64,000 nucleotides of DNA from Paenibacillus_AR mesotrionivorans (lineage in GTDB: Bacteria > Bacillota > Bacilli > Paenibacillales > NBRC-103111). The stretch spans positions 248,001 to 312,000 of the forward strand of contig NZ_JBJURJ010000001.1 of the NCBI RefSeq assembly GCF_046098205.1, written 5' to 3'. Of this stretch, positions 17,579 through 23,574 are shown in pieces. Under the pieces are notes generated by a model that was given only the letters and a program-made list of their open reading frames with translations, was not told the origin of the DNA and searched no databases. The position numbers were made by a program, and so were the translations under genes. The stretch's first letter is position 1. Every line of letters starts with the position of its first letter.

Positions 17579-19102
17579 CTATGCGGAAACGCCCTTGAGT
17601 TCTTCCACAGCCGACATTTTTTCCTTAAGCAGCGCTCTGAACTGCTCGCCGGACATCACTTCTTCCCGGAGAAGAATGTCCAGGGACTGCTCGAATACAC
17701 GACGGTGCTTCTCCAGAAGGTTCCGGGTACGGGTGGTCAGCTCTTCCATAATGGACGCATTCTCCTTCATGAGCTCTTCCTTGGTCATCATCTCACGGTC
17801 AATAATGCCGAGGCGTGTCAGCCCCGCATCCATCATATTCTTGACCATAGACAGCGCCTGTTCGAAGTCATTGCGGGAGCCTGTGCTGCGGCCGCCGTAG
17901 AACATCTCTTCGGCAACAGCACCGCCAAGGGCGATCATGATTTTCTCTTCAATAAATTCCTTGGTATACAGGTATTGCTCAGCCTGCGGATTATGCCGCA
18001 CATACCCAAGCGCCTGGCCTCTCGGGGATAAGGCAACCTGGGAGACAGAGCCGGATTTCAGGAGCTCGGCGGCAATAGCATGACCAAGTTCGTGGTAGGC
18101 AACACGGATCTTTTCCTCCCGGGAGGCTTCCCGGTCCGAACGTTCCCCCATCATGACCTTATCTACGGCCAAGGACAGATGCTGCTGGCTAATCTTCTCC
18201 AAGCCATCCCGCAGGGCGTAGATAGCTGCTTCGTTCATCACACTTTCCAACTGGGCGCCGGAGAATTGGAAGGTCTCGTCGGCTACCTTATCCAGATTAA
18301 CCGACTCTTCCAGAGGTTTGTTCTTAGCATGCAGCTTCAGAATATGCATTCTGCCCTTGCGGTCCGGCAGATCCACGGTAATGTGGCGGTCAAACCGGCC
18401 GGGACGGAGCAGCGCACTGTCCAGCATTTCCTTGCGGTTCGTGGCTGCCATGATGAGAACCCGGGGACTGTCCGTAGTATGGATCCCGTCCATCTCCGTC
18501 AGAAGCTGGTTCAAGGTCTGGTCATATTCCTTGTGCTGGCCGCCGGAGCGTTTGCCGCCGATGACATCAATCTCATCGATGAACACAATGGCGCTGTCCT
18601 TGCCTTCCTTCTGCGCCCGGTTCCGGGCGTCCTTAAACAGGTCGCGGACCCGGCTGGCACCGACACCCACATACATTTCCACAAACTCCGAGCCGGAGGC
18701 GGCAACGAATATGGAGTTGGTATAATGGGCAGCAGCTTTGGCCATCAAGGTTTTGCCTGTGCCTGGAGGGCCTTCCAGCAGAATGCCCTTCAAAGGCCGG
18801 ATGCCCAGCCGTTTAATGTCCTCATGCTTAATGATAAAATCCAGTGCTTCCTTCAGTTCATTCTTTGCCCGGTCCTGGCCGCCAATATCCTCAAAGGTCA
18901 TATACGACGGTGTCCGGCTTTTGGATTTCCGGTCCACGGCGCTAACCGCCGCGGCCCCTCCGGTTCTCGCTCTCGTGATCATAAACAGAGCAACTGCTAT
19001 CAAGCCCATAAATACAACCGGAATCACATTCAGCCCGATAAAAGCGAGAAACGCGATAACAACAGGGACAATGCCGATCAGAATTTCCTTCCCGTATTTC
19101 AT
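17579..19102 (-). CDS. FtsH-like membrane AAA+ zinc metalloprotease lacking the extracytoplasmic domain
   Basis: 507 residues from the ATG at 19102 (MKYGKEILIG); an ATG one codon earlier is also possible. Two hydrophobic segments at about 9-25 and 26-43 are separated by almost nothing, so the extracytoplasmic domain of normal FtsH is missing. The AAA module has Walker A GPPGTGKT (111-118), Walker B IVFIDEID (172-179) and an arginine-finger region LLRPGRFDRH. The protease domain has HELGH (337-341) and Asp412 in GSRNDFEQA, the FtsH zinc ligands. All key residues are intact, so it should be active. It overlaps the upstream membrane-protein gene. It is shorter than housekeeping FtsH (about 600-650) and probably a paralogue. 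Confidence 0.88.
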   Translation of the reverse strand: MKYGKEILIGIVPVVIAFLAFIGLNVIPVVFMGLIAVALFMITRARTGGAAAVSAVDRKSKSRTPSYMTFEDIGGQDRAKNELKEALDFIIKHEDIKRLGIRPLKGILLEGPPGTGKTLMAKAAAHYTNSIFVAASGSEFVEMYVGVGASRVRDLFKDARNRAQKEGKDSAIVFIDEIDVIGGKRSGGQHKEYDQTLNQLLTEMDGIHTTDSPRVLIMAATNRKEMLDSALLRPGRFDRHITVDLPDRKGRMHILKLHAKNKPLEESVNLDKVADETFQFSGAQLESVMNEAAIYALRDGLEKISQQHLSLAVDKVMMGERSDREASREEKIRVAYHELGHAIAAELLKSGSVSQVALSPRGQALGYVRHNPQAEQYLYTKEFIEEKIMIALGGAVAEEMFYGGRSTGSRNDFEQALSMVKNMMDAGLTRLGIIDREMMTKEELMKENASIMEELTTRTRNLLEKHRRVFEQSLDILLREEVMSGEQFRALLKEKMSAVEELKGVSA

Positions 19103-19632
19103 CATTGGCTCCACACTCCCATCTTGGCAGCGGTACGGGGCAGGATTACAAACTTCACATGCTCCCCTTCCGTCAAACGCACATAAACATTATCGTCATC
19201 CATCTCGGTTTGAACGGACAAGCCTTGAAGCTGGCCTGCCTTAGCGTTCAAAGCAGCCGGAATATCGGCGTAACGGCGGGTTTCCATGGCCTGGGCCACG
19301 TCGAACAATGCAGTAGACCACCAGTTCTCCAGCTGCGGGGAGGTGTTGCTGGTCACTTTAATCTCAGGCACCCGGTCACCGGCTACCTCGTCGTTCTTTT
19401 GGCTAATTTTGTGAACAATTTCACGTATATTAGCTTGATTGTTAAGCTGTACATTAAACACCGTCTTTTGCCCGGAGATGCTGGCCTTGTAATCCACAAC
19501 CCCAGCTGTCTCATTCAAAGCATGATTCAAAGGACTTTCTAGAGCGACACTATGATAAATAAACCATCCGCCGAACAGAACGGCCGCCGATGCGACAACA
19601 GCAATTAGAATAGGTGTTGCTTTGAGCTTCAA
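19102..19632 (-). CDS. Single-pass membrane protein coupled to the FtsH-like protease
   Basis: 176 residues from a TTG start with AGGAAGGGGG seven bases upstream. One hydrophobic segment (about 6-27) is followed by about 145 residues with no further membrane span, probably outside the membrane. The soluble part (VVDYKASISGQKTVFNVQLN and later WWSTALFDVAQAMETRRYAD) matches no enzyme I recognise. Its stop overlaps the start of the protease (TGATG), implying coupled translation. Since the protease lacks the domain FtsH usually carries between its two membrane helices, this protein may supply it or act as an adaptor; that is inference. Confidence 0.75.
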   Translation of the reverse strand: MKLKATPILIAVVASAAVLFGGWFIYHSVALESPLNHALNETAGVVDYKASISGQKTVFNVQLNNQANIREIVHKISQKNDEVAGDRVPEIKVTSNTSPQLENWWSTALFDVAQAMETRRYADIPAALNAKAGQLQGLSVQTEMDDDNVYVRLTEGEHVKFVILPRTAAKMGVWSQ

Positions 19633-19697
19633 GGGATGTCCCCCTTCCTGTAATTAAAAAAGATTCGTTATTTAGAATGAATACTAATATAATAATG

Positions 19698-19741
19698 AGT
19701 ATATCACTTTTTTATATACTAGAGTATATCAACTTTGTGAA
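19698..19741 (-). promoter_or_regulatory. Promoter and operator-like repeats of the FtsH-like operon
   Basis: Minus-strand TTCACA (19741-19736), 17 bases, TATATA (19718-19713) form a candidate promoter. A dyad ATATACT-AG-AGTATAT covers 19714-19729, over the -10 region. The word GAGTATATC occurs twice in the same orientation, at 19698-19706 and 19722-19730, 24 bases apart. This arrangement suggests a repressor binding cooperatively; the regulator is unknown. Confidence 0.5.
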
Positions 19742-19764
19742 TACTTCTTAGCGAATTTGTGGAA

Positions 19765-19792
19765 AGAAAAAAGACACCCTTCCAGGTGTCTT
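19765..19792 (-). terminator. Terminator after the tseB-like gene
   Basis: Minus strand: AAGACACC and GGTGTCTT form an 8-bp stem with a 6-base loop, followed by a T-rich run, nine bases after the stop codon. Confidence 0.85.
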
Positions 19793-19800
19793 GACAACAT

Positions 19801-20301
19801 TTAACCTTTTGCTCCCAATCTATAGGTATCCAAGAGTTCGCCGTCGGCGAACCGGTAATAGCCGTAGAAGCCTTCCGTACGCCCGTTTTCCTGCTCGCGC
19901 TCGTAATAAACCTCCCACACCAGCTCTTGCTCCAGCTTACCCGGTGTAACCCGGAGAATGCGGGCAGCGGGATCCGCGGCAGTCACCTTCGACGAAACAT
20001 TGGCCATAGAAATACCGTTGGACTCATATTCTGTATGGATCCCCGATTCTTCTCCGATCCATACGATCATTTTTTTCTGGAGTTTGTCTTCTCCGAAGAC
20101 GATGCGCCAGGTTTCCGTTCCAATAAAGGTGTCCACCCGGTCGGCCTTCACCATCATGGTCTGGCTGTAAGCGGTCAGGACCGCCTCCTTCTTCTCCTGC
20201 CATTCCCCCGCGGTCAGACGCTCCCCGAATATAAACAGTCCAAGGAGCAGTACAGCCAAGCAGATGCTCCCCAGAAGCACATTCTTTTTCCAGCGGCTCA
20301 T
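19801..20301 (-). CDS. TseB/YpmB-like membrane protein
   Basis: 166 residues. One N-terminal membrane helix (about 7-26) follows a short basic cytoplasmic tail (MSRWKK). The rest is an exported domain of the YpmB/TseB type (DUF5590, PepSY-like), including WEVYYEREQENGRTEGFYGY. In B. subtilis TseB affects PBP2A and cell elongation. Context agrees: ypmB lies near dinG, asnS and dnaD in Bacillus, and all three are within 7 kb here. It probably acts outside the membrane in wall synthesis. Assignment rests on layout and context, not on a diagnostic motif. Confidence 0.7.
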   Translation of the reverse strand: MSRWKKNVLLGSICLAVLLLGLFIFGERLTAGEWQEKKEAVLTAYSQTMMVKADRVDTFIGTETWRIVFGEDKLQKKMIVWIGEESGIHTEYESNGISMANVSSKVTAADPAARILRVTPGKLEQELVWEVYYEREQENGRTEGFYGYYRFADGELLDTYRLGAKG

Positions 20302-20355
20302 TCTCCCATCCCTCTTGTAGCGGCCTTAAGCTCCTTAACATGCTACATGCAGAGC

Positions 20356-21660
20356 TTATCTTCCGATAATCCCCTCGTAGCGGCGTTGGAATTCGGCCTT
20401 GATTTTTTCCTCGTCCAGCGTGAGGCATTCCCCGTTCTTCACCGTTTGTTTGCCGTTCACCCACACATCGGTGACATCCCCGGCTGAAGCGGAATAAATG
20501 ATATGGGATACGTAGTCGGTCCGGGGGTAGAAGTGGGGACGGTTGTTATCCAGACCGATAAAGTCCGCCTTCATCCCCGCCTTGAGGACACCGGTGTCCG
20601 GCAGCCACAAGGATTTGGCCCCGTCGGCCGTACCCATGCGGAATGCAACTGTAGCCGGAACGGCAGTGGGATCGCCGGAGACTCCTTTATGGATCAGGGC
20701 GGCCAGGCGCGCTTCCTCGAACATATCCAGATTATTGTTGCTGGCGGAGCTGTCCGTACCCAGGGAAACCAGGAGCCCTGCGGCAAGCAAGTCCGGCACC
20801 CGGGCCACACCGCTGGCCAGCTTGAGATTGCTGCCCGGATTATGGCTGATGCGCACGTCATAGCGGCAGAGAATATCGATTTCATCATCCGTCAAATGCA
20901 CTCCGTGGGCAATCAGGCAGGGCCGGCCGAATACACCCAGCTTCTCCAGGTGGGCGGCGGGGCGCAGACCGTATTGGGCTACATTCTCCTCCACTTCCCG
21001 GATGGTTTCAGACATATGGATATGAATAGGCAGGTCCAGCTCATGTGCGGCTTGCACGATGCGTTCAATATAATCAGGCGGGCATGTGTACGGGGCGTGG
21101 GGCGACATCATCGTAGTGATTCGTCCGTCTGCCTTGCCGTTCCACTCTCTGGCGAAACGGATCGCCTCCTGCAGCTTCCGGTCCTGCTCCTCCGGCGGAC
21201 ACAGTCCGATGACTCCCCGGGCCAGAACGGCGCGGATCCCGGATTCCTCTACAGCCTTGGCCACCTCATCCATATGGTCATACATATCCACGAAGGTCGT
21301 GGTGCCGCCCTTCATCATCTCGACAATGGACAGAAGGGTCCCGCACCGCACGTCCTCTGCAGTAAATTTGGCTTCATTGGGCCACATTTTCTCCGAGAGC
21401 CATACCTGCAGGGCCAGATCATCCCCGTAGCCGCGCAAATAAGCCATCGCCGCATGGCCATGGGTATTCACCCAGCCGGGCATAAACAGCTTGCCGCGGG
21501 CGTCCAGGCGCTGGACATTGCTTTCACCCGGTTGGCCGGGATAGGCCCCCTCCTCAAGCTCCGTTATCCGGTCACCCTCTACCGCCATATATCCTTTCAC
21601 TACCGGGCGCACTGCGTCGCCGGTGACAAAAACACCGTTTTCAATAACCAGTCGGGTCAT
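20356..21660 (-). CDS. mtaD: 5-methylthioadenosine/S-adenosylhomocysteine deaminase
   Basis: 434 residues. Amidohydrolase-superfamily metal enzyme with NTHGHAAMA (metal HxH), SPHAPYTCPP, HIHMSET, AHGVHLTDDE and LGTDSSASNNNLD, the MtaD/TrzN/ATZ pattern. It deaminates methylthioadenosine or adenosylhomocysteine. A third gene in the window linked to methylthio metabolism, with mtnX and the omega-amidase-like gene, though not in one operon. It ends 54 bases before the tseB-like gene on the same strand. Confidence 0.88.
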   Translation of the reverse strand: MTRLVIENGVFVTGDAVRPVVKGYMAVEGDRITELEEGAYPGQPGESNVQRLDARGKLFMPGWVNTHGHAAMAYLRGYGDDLALQVWLSEKMWPNEAKFTAEDVRCGTLLSIVEMMKGGTTTFVDMYDHMDEVAKAVEESGIRAVLARGVIGLCPPEEQDRKLQEAIRFAREWNGKADGRITTMMSPHAPYTCPPDYIERIVQAAHELDLPIHIHMSETIREVEENVAQYGLRPAAHLEKLGVFGRPCLIAHGVHLTDDEIDILCRYDVRISHNPGSNLKLASGVARVPDLLAAGLLVSLGTDSSASNNNLDMFEEARLAALIHKGVSGDPTAVPATVAFRMGTADGAKSLWLPDTGVLKAGMKADFIGLDNNRPHFYPRTDYVSHIIYSASAGDVTDVWVNGKQTVKNGECLTLDEEKIKAEFQRRYEGIIGR

Positions 21661-21761
21661 CCGATAAGCCCCTTTCCTGTTGCTGCAGAATTATAAGTGC
21701 CGCAGGCAATCTCTTTTCTTCACTCTACAATGACCGGAAGGGAAAATCAAGAAAAGATCCA

Positions 21762-21791
21762 TTGCATACGGGACGGAGAATATGGTATTTT
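21762..21791 (+). promoter_or_regulatory. Candidate promoter of the DUF47 gene
   Basis: TTGCAT (21762-21767), 18 bases, TATTTT (21786-21791). The 5' leader then contains a small hairpin (CGGGCA / TGCCCG, 21839-21856) upstream of the ribosome site. Confidence 0.4.
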
Positions 21792-21878
21792 AAGAGTTAC
21801 GGATGCATAACAAAGGATGCATGAAGTTTTCGAATAAACGGGCACTTGAATGCCCGCAAGCCTTGGAGGTCTTTGGAC

Positions 21879-22499
21879 ATGGCAATCGGCAAGAAACAGG
21901 ACGAGGATTTTTACGTACTGCTGACACAATCCGCAGAGAATACGCTTCAGGCTGCCCACGTATTCCGCCAGGCGATGATGAGCGAAGGCTCCCCTACCGC
22001 CTACCAGCAGGAGCTTCGCGACTTGGAGCATAAGGGAGACACCATTACCCACTCCGTTTTCCGCGGGCTGAACAAGGTGTTTATTACCCCCATCGACCGG
22101 GAGGACATTCTGGCTCTGGCTGCCAAGATGGACGACGTGATCGACGGCATTGAAGAATGCATCGCGCGGTTTGATTATTTGAATATTCAGGCTACGGATC
22201 ATTACATGAAGGAGTTCTCGGTTGTGCTGGTGAATGCCTGCCAATACATACTGGACGCCATCAAGCTGCTTTCCAAGAAGAAGTACATGCAGATTGCCGA
22301 ATTCACCGTGAAGATCAACAGCATGGAGAACGAAGGAGACAAGCTGCTCCGTCAAGGCATCAAGGATATTTTCCACAATCCCAAGGATCCGTACCATGAC
22401 TTCAAGCTGAAGGAAATGTATGAACAGCTGGAGCTGACTACTGATGCCTGCGAGAACGTGGCCGACATTCTGGACGGCATTGTATTGAAGTACGCGTAA
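21879..22499 (+). CDS. DUF47 / PhoU-related phosphate transport accessory protein
   Basis: 206 residues from the ATG at 21879 (MAIGKKQDEDFYVLL), chosen for GGAGG nine bases upstream. Entirely helical, with the DUF47 pattern: LEHKGDTITHSVF, then ITPIDREDILALAAKMDDVIDGIEE, and a second half with ENEGDKLLRQGIKDIF. These proteins resemble PhoU and usually accompany a Pit phosphate permease. Here no pit gene follows: a terminator and a repeat element come next. It may act on a permease encoded elsewhere. Probably cytosolic and membrane-associated. Confidence 0.88.
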   Translation: MAIGKKQDEDFYVLLTQSAENTLQAAHVFRQAMMSEGSPTAYQQELRDLEHKGDTITHSVFRGLNKVFITPIDREDILALAAKMDDVIDGIEECIARFDYLNIQATDHYMKEFSVVLVNACQYILDAIKLLSKKKYMQIAEFTVKINSMENEGDKLLRQGIKDIFHNPKDPYHDFKLKEMYEQLELTTDACENVADILDGIVLKYA

Positions 22500-22540
22500 G
22501 TGATGGTTTGAAAGAGACTGCCCCAGGGCGGTCCACAGCC

Positions 22541-22570
22541 GGCTGCAATCGATGATTGCGGCCTTTTTTT
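22541..22570 (+). terminator. Terminator after the DUF47 gene
   Basis: GGCTGCAATC and GATTGCGGCC form a 10-bp stem (one G-U pair) around GAT, followed by seven T residues. Confidence 0.85.
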
Positions 22571-22617
22571 ATTTTGAGGCTTACACTACACCAACGTACT
22601 GCATGTTCAAACTTTGC

Positions 22618-22845
22618 TTTAGAGGGTTGCACACGTTAGAACGTTACTCCCATTCTCTTCCGAAATGCAAAAGTACATTTATTGGAGAGACAAACCTTCG
22701 TTTTATCGTCTTTCCTGCAAAAATGCAGTTATTTCCATCACATGGGGGCATTATGAAGCCTGGGCGGAGGAAATAGGTGCACTTTTGCATTTGGTATGCA
22801 GCAAACGTCGGGTTCCGGGGAGAATAGATGCACTTTTGCAAGGAG
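22618..22845. repeat. Family B repeat element, copy 1 (two forward, two reverse units)
   Basis: The unit TGCAAAAGTGCA occurs forward at 22666-22677 and 22716-22727 (each with one change) and reversed (TGCACTTTTGCA) at 22778-22789 and 22829-22840. Spacings are 50, 62 and 51 bp. It aligns along its length with copy 2 at 45883-46098, including GAACGTT.CTCCCA at the left edge. It fills the gap between the DUF47 and rex terminators and has no coding content. Confidence 0.85.
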
Positions 22846-22891
22846 AAACGCCCGCTGTTCGATCGCCAAAAACCACCTCCACAAAAACATC

Positions 22892-22928
22892 AAAAAAAGG
22901 GATGCCCGCCTGATGGGGACATCCCTTT
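22892..22928 (-). terminator. Terminator after rex
   Basis: Minus strand: AAAGGGATG and CATCCCTTT form a 9-bp stem around a 15-base loop, followed by T residues, 22 bases after the rex stop. Confidence 0.85.
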
Positions 22929-22950
22929 CCACATAATATTCTGTATGCCG

Positions 22951-23574
22951 CTATTCGTCCAAATAATAGGCCAGGCTTTGCAGATCCGTCGTAAAGTCCG
23001 CATTATGCACCCGGATGTGCATCGGAACCTTAATAATCACCGGCGCAAAGTTCAGGATCGCTTCTACCCCGCCGCGCACGAATTCATCCGCCACCGACTG
23101 GGCCTCCGAAGCCGGAACCGTGATAATGCCAATTCGGATGGCCTCCTCACGAATCGTCCCAACCAGCTCCTTCATAGGATGCACCTGCAGGTTATTGATG
23201 CTGGTGCCCACCTTGTCCGGACTGTCGTCGAAGATGGCCGTAATCTTCATATTGTCCTTCAGATAGACATTGTAGTTGCACAGCGCCCGTCCCAGGTTTC
23301 CCGCTCCCACCAGGGCAACGGCAATGTCTTGGTTCAGCTTCAGAATCTGCCGGATCTTCTCGATGAGGTAATTCACATCGTATCCGATCCCCTTCTTGCC
23401 GAACTCCCCGAAATACGCCAGATCCTTGCGGATTTGGGCCGGGTTCAGGTCCAACTTGTTGCCCAGGTCCTGGGAGGACACAGTCTGGACATTCTTCATA
23501 TTCAATTCGTTAAGAAACCTTAGATATACCGGAAGCCTTCGTACGACGGCCTCCGAAATCTTCTCCGTCTTCAA
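22951..23574 (-). CDS. rex: Redox-sensing transcriptional repressor Rex
   Basis: 207 residues from a TTG that overlaps the dinG stop (TTGA). The N-terminal winged helix (about 1-80) has the Rex signature SSQDLGNKLDLNPAQIRKDL. The Rossmann domain has VALVGAGNLGRAL, which reads the NADH/NAD+ ratio. The C-terminal helix LQSLAYYLDE swaps between dimer partners in the family. It represses fermentation and respiration genes when NAD+ is high. ackA and hbd are plausible targets, but no Rex site was verified. Confidence 0.95.
   Translation of the reverse strand: MKTEKISEAVVRRLPVYLRFLNELNMKNVQTVSSQDLGNKLDLNPAQIRKDLAYFGEFGKKGIGYDVNYLIEKIRQILKLNQDIAVALVGAGNLGRALCNYNVYLKDNMKITAIFDDSPDKVGTSINNLQVHPMKELVGTIREEAIRIGIITVPASEAQSVADEFVRGGVEAILNFAPVIIKVPMHIRVHNADFTTDLQSLAYYLDE

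Noticed and set aside
22571..22891. Small protein genes within the family B repeat
   Set aside because: Open frames there come from repeat units with no ribosome sites and are not shared between the two copies.
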